This document shows positions 26,691 through 35,877 of a stretch of DNA of 64,000 bases, in pieces; position 1 is the stretch's first letter, and each line of letters opens with the position of its first letter. Position numbers and translations under genes: made by a program. The DNA is taken from positions 496,001-560,000 of the forward strand of contig JBKEEO010000001.1 of NCBI GenBank assembly GCA_047777415.1, given 5' to 3'. The notes beneath the pieces were generated by a model. That model worked only from the letters and a program-made list of their open reading frames with translations. It was not told the origin of the DNA and ran no database searches. Source of the stretch: Caproicibacter sp047777415. GTDB lineage: Bacteria; Bacillota; Clostridia; Oscillospirales; Acutalibacteraceae.

Positions 26691-27617
26691 TTAGACTGTG
26701 CCGTGAAGGGAATTTCTCATTAATTCCATTAATCGGAGTGCAGAGCGAGGCAAATATTTCTTCCGATTATGGCAAACGGAAATGGAGCTTTTAAAGTCTC
26801 CCAGATCGAATTGATAACAATATACTTGATATTGAGAGCGAAGCAAATCAACTGTCAATTGGTACAATATAGTAAATCCCATGCCATTGGCAGTAAGCTC
26901 AAGTGCTGTTCTTGGATTCTTAGTTTCTATAAGAATATTGGGTTTGATACCATAAAGTCTAAAAATTTGATTTGAAAATTTTCTAATTTCCTGTTCCTCT
27001 GTTAGAAAAATGAAAGGCTGATTCTTTAGGCTGGTCAAATTGATTTGCGGCCAGGAATTGGGGGCAGCAGATTTTTGACTACTTTTCAGCGGGCGTGGAG
27101 AAACCAATAAAACTCTATTTTCAAAGATTTCAATAAACTTTAAATTTGGGTCCGCGTTACGAACCAGCTCAGTTTCGTTCAGCAGAATCAGATCTGCCTT
27201 TCCTTCAGCCAGACTTTGAAGAAGCTTTTCTCTGGTATCCTCAATGAGGCGTAATTCGATATTGGGATATTCTTTCCGGAAGGTAGGAAAGACATTGGGA
27301 ATGATACGCTGACTCATGAACTGCGAAATCCCAAGGATAATTCTTCCACGCTGACCTTCCGAAATGTCCTCCAGTTCATGGCGCAGATTATTTTCAATTT
27401 TCAGAATCTCCCGTGCCGCATGTAGGTATCGCTCTCCAGCATAGGTAACAGACAACGGAATTGTGCTGCGGTCATAAAGTTGAACGCCCAGTTCCTTTTC
27501 AATCGCGCCAATGGTTTGGCTCAGTGAAGGCTGAGAAATATAAAGTTTTTTTGCAGCCTTGGAAAAGCTGCCCTCTTCCGCAACGGTCAGAGCGTATTCA
27601 AGTCCTTTTGTGTTCAT
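26691..27617 (-). CDS. LysR-family transcriptional regulator
   Basis: 308 residues. N-terminal winged helix with EEGSFSKAAKKLYISQPSLS and KELGVQLYDR, then a periplasmic-binding-like effector domain (FLTEEQEIRKFSNQIFRLYG). It is divergent from the atuA-DUF4387 pair and probably controls it in response to a small carboxylic or acyl ligand; the ligand is not known. Confidence 0.92.
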   Translation of the reverse strand: MNTKGLEYALTVAEEGSFSKAAKKLYISQPSLSQTIGAIEKELGVQLYDRSTIPLSVTYAGERYLHAAREILKIENNLRHELEDISEGQRGRIILGISQFMSQRIIPNVFPTFRKEYPNIELRLIEDTREKLLQSLAEGKADLILLNETELVRNADPNLKFIEIFENRVLLVSPRPLKSSQKSAAPNSWPQINLTSLKNQPFIFLTEEQEIRKFSNQIFRLYGIKPNILIETKNPRTALELTANGMGFTILYQLTVDLLRSQYQVYCYQFDLGDFKSSISVCHNRKKYLPRSALRLMELMRNSLHGTV

Positions 27618-27631
27618 AAGCAGGCTCCCTT

Positions 27632-27647
27632 ATAAGTATCAACTTAT
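27632..27647. promoter_or_regulatory. LysR-box-like inverted repeat
   Basis: ATAAGT-ATCA-ACTTAT, directly before the lysR start and in the gap shared with atuA. Fits a T-N11-A type site for autoregulation. Confidence 0.5.
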
Positions 27648-27746
27648 ATGTTTCATCATAATATTTATATTTTACTTATTATATTCCCAAGTATAAAATA
27701 AAATACTGTAAGGATCAATACGAATTCGACGGAAGGAGTGACTACA

Positions 27747-29108
27747 ATGGCAAAACAGTTACGCATTTTAGTCCCTACGGGGATGCTGGGGTATGGTTTT
27801 TCCTTGGAAGAATTTGAAAAAGGGTTGGAGAAAAAACCTGATGCCATTTGTGCGGATTCTGGATCGACTGACAGTGGCCCGCAGAAACTTGCGCTTGGCA
27901 GCATGACTTGCCCCGAAGAAGCATATGAAAAAGAACTGGAAATCTTAATTAAAGGCGGACAAAAGAATGGCATTCCGGTAATGATAAGCTCTGCGGGAGG
28001 CGACGGAACTAATCAGCATGTGGATCTTTTTGTTGAGATTATAAAGCGGATTGCGCAGAGAAACGGCCTCAAGTTAAAAGTTGCGGTTATTTATAGCGAA
28101 ATAGACAAAGATTTGATTAAACAGAAGATAGACGAAAACAAGGTTAAGCCATGCGGACCGGTGGAATCCCTTTCAAAAGAGGAGGTTGACAAAGCTTCGG
28201 TTGTTGTCGCTCAAATCGGCGCAGAACCTTTTTTAAAAGTATTAAGAGAACATCCCGATTGTGACATTATCCTAAGTGGCCGGGCCTATGATCCTGTTCC
28301 CACAGCTGCCATGGGAATACATAATGGGTTTGATCCGGGTCTGTCTTGGCATATGGGCAAAATCATGGAATGTGGCGCTCTGTGCGCGGAACCTTCCGGC
28401 AGAGTGATTTTCGGAACACTTACGGAGGATTCGTTCTTGCTGGAACCTTTGAATTCAAAGAGTCGCTGTACGACTTACTCAGTTGCTGCACATACCCTTT
28501 ATGAAAAATCCCATCCTTATCTTTTACCCGGCCCAGGTGGCGTTTTGGATCTTTCCAAATCCAAATTCGAACAAGTGACAGATCGCACTGTAAAAGTCAG
28601 CGGGAGCAAATTCCATCCGTCCAATCCCTACACCGTAAAACTTGAAGGTGCTAAAACAGTTGGGTACCGTACAATTGCCATAGCGGGTATTCGGGATCCC
28701 ATTTTAATTTCACAGATTGATATTTTTTTGGACAACGTACGAAAATTTGCAGAAGGAATCATGGGAGAGAGAATGCGGGATTGCAAACTGATTTTCCATG
28801 TTTATGGCAAAAATGGCGTTATGGGGTATCTGGAGCCAGAAAAGGATTTCACTCCAATAGAACTCTGCGTCATCATTGAAGCAGTTGCCAACGACCAGAA
28901 AACAGCATCTTTCCTGTGTAATAAGGCTAGGGTGGCCATGCTTCATGACCCATATGAAGGAAGAATGGCTACAAGCGGAAATGTCGGATTTCCTTTTACC
29001 CCGCTTGAAATTGATTTAGGGCATGTGTGCGCCTTCAATATTTATCATCTGATGGAAATTGACAGACCTGACGATTTGTTCCCCATCAAATATGTGGAGG
29101 TGTCATGA
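27747..29108 (+). CDS. AtuA/DUF1446 family protein
   Basis: 453 residues, like the acyclic terpene utilisation AtuA family (DUF1446). N-terminal region has CADSGSTDSGPQKLALG and SSAGGDGTNQHVD; the middle has DIILSGRAYDPVPTAAM, CGALCAEPSG and LLPGPGGVLDLS. The reaction is not settled for most members; they often pair with a DUF4387 protein, as here. The ATG at 27747 is chosen over a GTG at 27738 because GGAAGGAG abuts the GTG and is well spaced for the ATG. Overlaps the next gene by one base. Confidence 0.82.
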   Translation: MAKQLRILVPTGMLGYGFSLEEFEKGLEKKPDAICADSGSTDSGPQKLALGSMTCPEEAYEKELEILIKGGQKNGIPVMISSAGGDGTNQHVDLFVEIIKRIAQRNGLKLKVAVIYSEIDKDLIKQKIDENKVKPCGPVESLSKEEVDKASVVVAQIGAEPFLKVLREHPDCDIILSGRAYDPVPTAAMGIHNGFDPGLSWHMGKIMECGALCAEPSGRVIFGTLTEDSFLLEPLNSKSRCTTYSVAAHTLYEKSHPYLLPGPGGVLDLSKSKFEQVTDRTVKVSGSKFHPSNPYTVKLEGAKTVGYRTIAIAGIRDPILISQIDIFLDNVRKFAEGIMGERMRDCKLIFHVYGKNGVMGYLEPEKDFTPIELCVIIEAVANDQKTASFLCNKARVAMLHDPYEGRMATSGNVGFPFTPLEIDLGHVCAFNIYHLMEIDRPDDLFPIKYVEVS

Positions 29109-29255
29109 TGGAACGTTACAAAGAGCTAAAAGATATTGCAAAGATCATTCGGTCAAAAAACTCCGGTCCCTTTGAAATGACAATGGATATCATTTTTAAG
29201 AATTCTTCCACCTATCAAAAGATTCTTAACATGGATGTAATTAATAAGGAAGTAA

Positions 29256-29268
29256 TCTCAAAACTTTA
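29256..29268. repeat. 13-bp target duplication, left of IS30 copy 1
   Basis: TCTCAAAACTTTA, repeated exactly at 30477-30489. Confidence 0.92.
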
Positions 29269-30476
29269 GGTAGATTGTAAAATCAAATTGAACACATAAA
29301 AAGATTCCATAGCGCACAGGGAACTGTTAGGATAAAGTTACCACACTAAATACTGACAGAAAGGCCTGAACACTATGGACAAGAACCATTCTATCATAAA
29401 GATCGAAGAACGCAAGAGGGGACAGCATCTTAAAGCAGAAGAGCGTGGCGCAATCCAACAGTTAAAGAAGATGGGATTTAGCAATCGAAAGATTGCTCGC
29501 GCAATCGATTGCAGCCCCTCTACCGTGGGCTATGAACTACGACGTGGCACACCGGAATACTCCGGCCGAGGTCGCAAACCCGGCTACTCAGCCAAACGTG
29601 GAGCTGCAGTCTACAAAGCGAATCGCAGTCGTTGCCATCGCCCTAGAACGGTATCCAGGAACTCCGACTTCATCCGTTGGATGGTTAAAAAGGTTCGTAA
29701 GCATAATTGGTCTTTTGATGAGTGCGTAGGGCGGGCCCGAAGCGAACATCGTTTTCCAGCCAAGGAAATCCCATGTACAAAAACTCTATATCATATGCTG
29801 TGGAAAGGGGAATTACCGCTCACGCTATTTGAACTTCCTGAGGTATTAAATAGGCATTCTCGCAGAAAACCACGGCTTTCTAAGCGTATCAATGGGAAAT
29901 CCATTGATTGGCGGCCACCTGAGGCAGCAGAGCGAAACACATTTGGACACTGGGAATCTGATACGGTACTGGGCCGAAAAAGAAGCGGTGAGGCAGTTGT
30001 ATTTACCATTGTAGAGCGCCTGACAGGATATTATCTTTCAATTCGAATTGACGGCAAAACAACCACCGGTGTTGCCAGTGCCATGGAACAGCTAAAGGAA
30101 CAGTATGGCGAGAAATTTTCGCAGGTGTTTCGCAGTATTACCACAGATAACGGCAGTGAGTTTGCGGCATTTTCAGCCTTTGAAGAACTAGGCACGGCAA
30201 TCTACTTTGCTCATCCCTATTCTGCTTGGGAACGACCTGTAAATGAGAGGACCAATCGCATACTACGAAAATATATCCCAAAGGGTCGCTCCATCAATGG
30301 CTTTACCGCCGAACAAATCTTAATGTTTGCAGACGAGATAAACGCCACGCCTAGGAAACGATTAGGTTATCAGACCCCTGAGGAACTGTTTGATGCTCAA
30401 CTGGACAGAATTTATACTTTAAACCCGTAGATAACTTTATCCAGTGAAAGTGTTCAATTTGTTATTGCAATTTAAG
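29269..30476 (+). mobile_element. IS30-family insertion sequence, copy 1
   Basis: 1208 bp. The ends are imperfect inverted repeats sharing CAAATTGAACAC and starting GGTAGATTG / CTTAAATTG. Same length as copy 2 at 58993-60200. It splits the DUF4387 gene. Confidence 0.93.
29375..30430 (+). CDS. IS30-family transposase (copy 1)
   Basis: 351 residues. N-terminal HTH_38 domain (LKAEERGAIQQLKKMGFSNR, KIARAIDCSPSTVGYELRRG) and a DDE integrase core with Asp in HWESDTVLG, Asp in TTDNGSEF and Glu in PVNERTN. Intact; differs from copy 2 at two residues. Confidence 0.95.
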   Translation: MDKNHSIIKIEERKRGQHLKAEERGAIQQLKKMGFSNRKIARAIDCSPSTVGYELRRGTPEYSGRGRKPGYSAKRGAAVYKANRSRCHRPRTVSRNSDFIRWMVKKVRKHNWSFDECVGRARSEHRFPAKEIPCTKTLYHMLWKGELPLTLFELPEVLNRHSRRKPRLSKRINGKSIDWRPPEAAERNTFGHWESDTVLGRKRSGEAVVFTIVERLTGYYLSIRIDGKTTTGVASAMEQLKEQYGEKFSQVFRSITTDNGSEFAAFSAFEELGTAIYFAHPYSAWERPVNERTNRILRKYIPKGRSINGFTAEQILMFADEINATPRKRLGYQTPEELFDAQLDRIYTLNP

Positions 30477-30489
30477 TCTCAAAACTTTA
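30477..30489. repeat. 13-bp target duplication, right of IS30 copy 1
   Basis: TCTCAAAACTTTA, exact copy of 29256-29268. Confidence 0.92.
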
Positions 30490-30731
30490 TCATATTCCAG
30501 TGGAAAAAATTATCACGCTAGATAAATTCGATGCTGCAAATGCCATCAAAATTACCATTCCTCGCCCACGTCCGCAAGGTTCTTACGGAGAAACTGATAT
30601 GCACTGTGCCCAACAGCATGTCCCGCTGATGCATATTAAAGTAAAGTGGAATGAATAAAGCGGTTATGCTAACTTCCCAACAAAATCTTGCGCAGGAATA
30701 AGACTGTGGTTCGATACAAGTCAAATCTCCA

Positions 30732-30771
30732 CAAAAATGGCCGCTGATACCAATTCAGCGGCCATTTTTAT
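30732..30771 (+). terminator. terminator of the atuA-DUF4387 transcript
   Basis: AAAAATGGCCGCTG / CAGCGGCCATTTTTAT, about 75 bases after the DUF4387 stop. Confidence 0.9.
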
Positions 30772-30853
30772 ATGCAAGTGTTCACATGAAATATACTGCC
30801 AGAAAAATTATCCACACGATATAAAGATACGTATTAAAATCATAAAGGCATGC

Positions 30854-30862
30854 GGCAGACTA
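30854..30862. repeat. 9-bp target duplication, left of IS256 copy 2
   Basis: GGCAGACTA, repeated at 32194-32202. Confidence 0.85.
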
Positions 30863-32193
30863 GATGGAGTACAATAAAGTTCGCAATTTTATCAAGGCAT
30901 AGAAAAGTCATTGGGACTCCGATAAAATGAATGGTGAGAAAACATTCAAAAAAGGAGAGATACCCAATGACTCACAAAAAGAATACCACAGATTTGACAG
31001 AATTGCTACTAAAATGTATGGCGCAGCCGGATCCAATGCTGTCGATGCTGGAATGGCTGTGTACCCGTCTGATGGAAGCAGAGGTCTCCGGTATTATTGG
31101 CGCGGAAAAGAATGCACACAATCCGTCCCGCCGTGATTACCGCTGCGGCTATCGGCCACGTCGATTGGATACTCGTATGGGGACGATGTATCTGATGGTA
31201 CCAAAACTCCGAAATCAGGGCTATATCCCGTTTTTCGTAACAGAACGCAAGCGCAGTGAAACAGCGCTGATTCAAGTGGTTCAAGAAGCGTTTGTGCAGG
31301 GTGTATCTACGCGAAAGATGGAGAAACTAGCTCGCAGTCTTGGAATTGAGAATCTTTCCCGCAGTCAAGTCAGTGAAATGACGAAAGGCCTTAACGAGCA
31401 GGTGCAGTACTTCCGCAGCCGGCCTCTGACGGGTCGCTATCCTGTCATTTGGACAGATGCACTGTATGAAAAAATCCGTATGGATGGCCGGGTCGTCAGC
31501 ATGGCTGTGATGGTAGTTTGCGGCGTCAATGAACAGGGGCATAGGGATATCCTCGCCGTGGAGCCAATGCTCGATGAATCCAAAGAAAGTTATTCTCAAT
31601 TGTTTCAAAGTCTTCTCGATCGTGGTCTGAAAATACCGCTCCTGGTGATTTCAGACGCAAATAAAGGGCTGATTGCAGCCATCCGTGAGAGTTTTCCGGG
31701 AGCCTCTTGGCAACGGTGCAAAGTCCATTTTATGCGAAATATTTTGGCTCATGTACCCCAGAAGGAAAAAGAATCCTTTGCGGCTCAGTTAAAAGAAATT
31801 TGGTTAGCACCTTCCGCTAAAATAGCTAGACAACGCGCAGAGCAAATATCAGAACAGTATGGAAAACGCTTTCCAAAAGCAATTGAGCTTCTGCAAGATG
31901 GGCTGGAAGATTCTCTAGCTTTCTACGCCTTTCCGGAACTCGACGCCCGCAAAATTTCCTCGACCAATATGTTGGAACGACTGAACAAGGAAATCCGCCG
32001 CAGAACCAGTGTAGTCGGAATATTTCCTAATCCGGATTCCTACCTACGGCTGGTAACAACATGTCTGATGGAATATGCGGAAGACTGGTCTGTTTCCAGA
32101 GCATACTTAAACCCGAAATCCATTCTTTCACTGTTAAACGTAGCCTAATTCATTTTTCGGAGTCCCGAAATTGCGAACTTCCCTTGACACTAG
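30863..32193 (+). mobile_element. IS256-family insertion sequence, copy 2
   Basis: 1331 bp with 9-bp flanking repeats, in the range usual for IS256. It lies in the convergent gap between the DUF4387 terminator and citG and seems to break no gene. It is inverted relative to copy 1. Confidence 0.92.
30967..32148 (+). CDS. IS256-family transposase (copy 2)
   Basis: 393 residues, the same protein as copy 1 with a few substitutions. ATG at 30967 behind AAAAAGGAGAG. Intact. Confidence 0.93.
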   Translation: MTHKKNTTDLTELLLKCMAQPDPMLSMLEWLCTRLMEAEVSGIIGAEKNAHNPSRRDYRCGYRPRRLDTRMGTMYLMVPKLRNQGYIPFFVTERKRSETALIQVVQEAFVQGVSTRKMEKLARSLGIENLSRSQVSEMTKGLNEQVQYFRSRPLTGRYPVIWTDALYEKIRMDGRVVSMAVMVVCGVNEQGHRDILAVEPMLDESKESYSQLFQSLLDRGLKIPLLVISDANKGLIAAIRESFPGASWQRCKVHFMRNILAHVPQKEKESFAAQLKEIWLAPSAKIARQRAEQISEQYGKRFPKAIELLQDGLEDSLAFYAFPELDARKISSTNMLERLNKEIRRRTSVVGIFPNPDSYLRLVTTCLMEYAEDWSVSRAYLNPKSILSLLNVA

Positions 32194-32202
32194 GGCAGAC
32201 TA
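32194..32202. repeat. 9-bp target duplication, right of IS256 copy 2
   Basis: GGCAGACTA, exact copy of 30854-30862. Confidence 0.85.
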
Positions 32203-32243
32203 ATGAAGAAATCCCGCAGCGCCAAACCCTATCCGCTTGCATT

Positions 32244-33197
32244 TTAAAATCTCAAGTGTTCTAATTGATCCAGAAAAAGAACAGCAGAAAGCAAATCTGC
32301 ACACCCTCCCGGACTGATATTTCGCTTAGTAAAAATTGGATCAAGGTGCGTAATCAAAGTCATTCCTTTTTCTGAATAAGCACCCCCCGCTGCCAAAACC
32401 TGTATTGCCATTTTCTTCATCCATCTGAGCGTCTCGCTTCCGCATCTGGCCAGCACATTGGTATCCTCAGTAATCGCCATTAAACGAAACAGAGTTTGCA
32501 AATTTACATCATTTTGCTTTCTGCCGGCTTCCACTTCCTTTTTAAATTGATGAAAAACGGCTCGTACAGAAGGATAACCACTTGCCGCTTCTCCGCGAGC
32601 TCCGCGGTTTCCATACCTGAGAAACAAAAGCTCTCCGTTAGTATGTACGGGACGCTGTATTACATTATTCCATTCCTTTTCTATTTCCGGCCCAGCTATT
32701 TGCGAAGAAAGGGAAACGATTGCTTTAGCTGTTACACAGTCCTGATTCCGCAACAATAATCCTGCTGCCGCGCTCAATAATCCTATTGAAAAGATTGCCC
32801 CCTTATGAGTATTGACCCCACCTGTAGCGGAAAACATAGCTTTTTCCGCTAGGACGCCTATTTTTCGGAGCTTTGGAAAAAGCTCCTGCGGTGATCCCGA
32901 ATGAGATAATCCTGCAGCGGCCATTTTTTTAAAAAAAGGCGTAATAGCACGGATGCTTGCCCGAAAAGTATGTATATCCATATCACGGTGTGCTCCCGGG
33001 GTGATCGGGTCGACCAGCCCGGGTTTTGGCACAGTTTCAACTTCCATGGTCAGCGCGCGAAAAGCGGTCATTGCAATTACATAAGCCGTGTAGTTGAAAT
33101 ATTCCTGTTCGGGCGCACCGTATTTCTGTAACCTGGAGTCGACAGTCAAAGGACTATTCATTTGTATGATGGAAACAACATTTCCCTGTAACTTCAT
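32244..33197 (-). CDS. citG: triphosphoribosyl-dephospho-CoA synthase
   Basis: 317 residues; makes 2'-(5''-triphosphoribosyl)-3'-dephospho-CoA, precursor of the citrate lyase prosthetic group, from dephospho-CoA and ATP. Family motifs: EVETVPKPGLVD, GGVNTHKGAIFSIGLL, TNVLARCG and SPGGCADLLS. GGAGG stands before the ATG. Last gene of the citrate operon, 22 bases after citC. In this system it is separate from citX. Confidence 0.93.
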   Translation of the reverse strand: MKLQGNVVSIIQMNSPLTVDSRLQKYGAPEQEYFNYTAYVIAMTAFRALTMEVETVPKPGLVDPITPGAHRDMDIHTFRASIRAITPFFKKMAAAGLSHSGSPQELFPKLRKIGVLAEKAMFSATGGVNTHKGAIFSIGLLSAAAGLLLRNQDCVTAKAIVSLSSQIAGPEIEKEWNNVIQRPVHTNGELLFLRYGNRGARGEAASGYPSVRAVFHQFKKEVEAGRKQNDVNLQTLFRLMAITEDTNVLARCGSETLRWMKKMAIQVLAAGGAYSEKGMTLITHLDPIFTKRNISPGGCADLLSAVLFLDQLEHLRF

Positions 33198-33219
33198 CTG
33201 TTTACCTCCGGACAGCTTA

Positions 33220-34272
33220 CTAATAATGAATCACATCCGTAGTGCTTTGAATATGCCGAATAATGGGCAACGCCTCTTTGCTAGTAAAGTAATTCAAGGT
33301 AGCGGGTGGAAGCATTTCTTTTAGTTGCGCAAAGTCACCGTCATGAATGGATTGTCGTACGGTAGACGCGCTGATTACCTTGCCGTTAACCTTTTTTCGT
33401 GGAATAACGATACACTCAATTCCAACTTCGGGTAATTCTTTCTTCATAATGCGGTTATAAATACTTGTGACCTGACTTATAGGCTCCTCTCCCACATAAC
33501 GCCGGGTGATGCCAAGAGCTTTAGCAATTTTTTGAAACACTGCCAAATCCAACTTTGCATGGCTTTCAATGACAGATAATTCATCTTTTTGAAAATAACT
33601 TGGGAACGTGGCATGACTAATCATATACGATCCGCTTTCATGATAGATAATATTGGGCAGCGCAGCGGTTCCTTCAATCACGAGGCGTTTTCGTACAGAA
33701 AACGGGATCAGACTGGTATCTTCGCTTATTACAAACAGATGAAGAATTCGATTTTCCTGTGATGCTTTTTTCACAAGAAATTGATGCCCCAAAGTAAATG
33801 GATTCGCATTCATAACCACTGCGGCGGCTGTCGGCTCCGTTGTATAACTTTCTAACTTGAGTTTATTTAAGTAATTTTCAAAGCCTGCGCGTTGGTTCTC
33901 CATAAAAACAATATTTTGACAGTCCACTCTGATAATTTCGTAAAATCCTAACGTTTTAAAAAATTCAGCAGTATCACACTTTGTGTATAGAAATAAATGA
34001 TAATTACCGCGTTCGTACTGTTGCTTAATTAAATGAGTAACAATCTTACACAGCAGTCCCTCACCCTGATAGGGTTTGCTAACCGCCAGACAACGAAGTG
34101 TATTGGCCAAACAACTTCCTGTAGCAAGGAGCTTTCCATTGTCATCATACAACCCGCAAATATAATCTAAATGAGGGTCGCGCCGGATTCCCTCCCGAGA
34201 CAACAGAGCATCCAACTGTTCGATTGCGCGTTTGTCATGGGGACTGATTGGAACAATCTGATAATCCGGCAT
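33220..34272 (-). CDS. citC: [citrate (pro-3S)-lyase] ligase
   Basis: 350 residues; acetylates the prosthetic thiol of the lyase acyl carrier with acetate and ATP, turning the enzyme on. N-terminal GNAT-like domain (KPYQGEGLLCKIVTHLI) and a nucleotidylyltransferase domain with MNANPFTLGHQFLV and the C-terminal ISASTVRQSI. The ATG at 34272 is preferred to a GTG at 34281 because AGGGG is spaced 8 bases from it. Confidence 0.94.
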   Translation of the reverse strand: MPDYQIVPISPHDKRAIEQLDALLSREGIRRDPHLDYICGLYDDNGKLLATGSCLANTLRCLAVSKPYQGEGLLCKIVTHLIKQQYERGNYHLFLYTKCDTAEFFKTLGFYEIIRVDCQNIVFMENQRAGFENYLNKLKLESYTTEPTAAAVVMNANPFTLGHQFLVKKASQENRILHLFVISEDTSLIPFSVRKRLVIEGTAALPNIIYHESGSYMISHATFPSYFQKDELSVIESHAKLDLAVFQKIAKALGITRRYVGEEPISQVTSIYNRIMKKELPEVGIECIVIPRKKVNGKVISASTVRQSIHDGDFAQLKEMLPPATLNYFTSKEALPIIRHIQSTTDVIHY

Positions 34273-34338
34273 GATCGTCACCCCTCTACTTAAAGTACAA
34301 TAAGCCTGTTTTTTCTACACTGAATAAAACTGCGGCGC

Positions 34339-35877
34339 TTACACGTTTTGTACTTGACGTATTAAATCCATGACAGTTCCATCACGATATGTAACGACGC
34401 CGACTACGCGATCTGTATAAGAAATGGATTCCGGTCTACCGACAATGCGTTCTGCCTGTTTTTGTAACTCTTCAATAGATTGAATCGGAATGCCGGATCC
34501 TTTTAATTGATCCATTAGATCTTTTCGTCTGGGATTGACCGCGACTCCACAGTCCGTTACAACTACGTCAATCAATTTTCCGGGTGTTACCATGGTATTG
34601 ACCTTTTTCACCACACAAGGAATACGGCCCCGGGTTAGTGGAACAACCACGATTGAAACAGCAGCACCACCCGCCGCATCCTGATGACCTCCGATTGCAC
34701 CGCGAATCACACCGTTGGAACCTGTAAGGACGTTGACATTGAAATCACAGTCCACTTCCAGAGCGGAAAGCACGACAAAATCCAACTGGTTTACCGCAGT
34801 GCCCTTGTTACTGGGGCTTGCATAATAAGAAGCGGAAATTTGCTGATGAAAACGATTATCTTTCAAAGATTGTGCCGCTTTTATATCAAAACTCTGCACA
34901 TCCAATAACTTTTTTACAAGTCCTTCTTGATACAGGCTAACAACGGAAGCAGTAATCCCGCCAAGTGCAAAGCTAATTTTTATCTTATTTTTCAGCATCT
35001 TTTCACGCAAAAATCGAATTACAGCCAAAGATGCCCCACCGCTTCCCATTTGAATGGAGAATCCATCCCGGAAGGCGTTGCTTGCGGCGATCACTTCCGC
35101 AGTAGTACGCGCAATGAGAAGCTCCTTTGGGTTTTTAGTAAAGCGCGTAGCGCCAGACATTATTCCTTCTGGGTTTCCAATTTCCGGAACTTTAACAATG
35201 TAGTCAACGTCCGATTCCGGAATCCCAAATGGGGAGTTCGGATAGGAGACGATATTATTTGTAATAATGATGGTTTTTTTCGCATAATGTGCGTCGCATT
35301 TTGCATATCCCATCGATCCGCACATAATTCCGTTATCATTTTCCCTAGAATAGCCGTTTGCGTTACCAAATGGGTCGCAGGAAGGAGCTCCAAGAAATGC
35401 CACATCAATAGGAAGCCGACCTGTTTCAAGCGCGTAGGCACGGCCACCGTGGGACCGAAAAACCACAGGTACGTCCATTAAGCCGGAAGAAATAGCTTCT
35501 CCCAGTTTGCCACGCAGGCCACTGGTTTCAATACGGCGAATTACCCCACTTTTAATCTGACGGATTAACGATGCATGACAGTCAGAAAGAGATGACGCCG
35601 CCAACACCAGATCGCGAAAGCCCATTTCCTCTAGTTTTTGCATTACCATGTTGATAATATAATCGCCATTGCGAAAATGGTGGTGAAATGATATTGTCAT
35701 GCCATTCTTCAGGCCGGAAAGGCGAATGGCCTCCTCCAGACTGCCAACAATTTTATTATCTGATTTTTCACGTTCCGAAAGAGTTGTTGTGCTTTTTACT
35801 GCATTTTCGTCCGAGTAAAAATCATGCAAAGATGGGATTTCATCCAGATGCGGGATCATATTCCAGTCCATTTTCAT
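34339..35877 (-). CDS. citF: citrate lyase alpha subunit (citrate:acetyl-ACP transferase)
   Basis: 512 residues, the usual full length. CoA-transferase-like subunit that exchanges acetyl for citryl on CitD. Has GMTISFHHHFRNGDYIINMV near residue 60, FLGAPSCDPFGNANGY and GAIGGHQDAAGGAAVSIVV. Start overlaps the citE stop by 4 bases. A 66-base gap separates it from citC. Confidence 0.96.
   Translation of the reverse strand: MKMDWNMIPHLDEIPSLHDFYSDENAVKSTTTLSEREKSDNKIVGSLEEAIRLSGLKNGMTISFHHHFRNGDYIINMVMQKLEEMGFRDLVLAASSLSDCHASLIRQIKSGVIRRIETSGLRGKLGEAISSGLMDVPVVFRSHGGRAYALETGRLPIDVAFLGAPSCDPFGNANGYSRENDNGIMCGSMGYAKCDAHYAKKTIIITNNIVSYPNSPFGIPESDVDYIVKVPEIGNPEGIMSGATRFTKNPKELLIARTTAEVIAASNAFRDGFSIQMGSGGASLAVIRFLREKMLKNKIKISFALGGITASVVSLYQEGLVKKLLDVQSFDIKAAQSLKDNRFHQQISASYYASPSNKGTAVNQLDFVVLSALEVDCDFNVNVLTGSNGVIRGAIGGHQDAAGGAAVSIVVVPLTRGRIPCVVKKVNTMVTPGKLIDVVVTDCGVAVNPRRKDLMDQLKGSGIPIQSIEELQKQAERIVGRPESISYTDRVVGVVTYRDGTVMDLIRQVQNV

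Larger units (their letters stand above)
29108..30658 (+). pseudogene. DUF4387 family gene split by an IS30-family element
   Basis: The 5' part (29108-29269) reads MERYKELKDIAKIIRSKNSG and ends at a TAG made by the IS edge. The 3' part (30490-30658) reads HIPVEKIITLDKFDAANAIK and ends QQHVPLMHIKVKWNE. Joining the two after removal of the IS and one 13-bp duplication gives a continuous frame of about 108 residues, the usual size for DUF4387. GGAGG stands 7 bases before the ATG. In its split state it gives only the first 53 residues. Confidence 0.9.

Noticed and set aside
32203..32243. Possible gene broken by IS256 copy 2
   Set aside because: The flanks are the end of a terminated transcript and the end of citG; joining them gives no coding frame.
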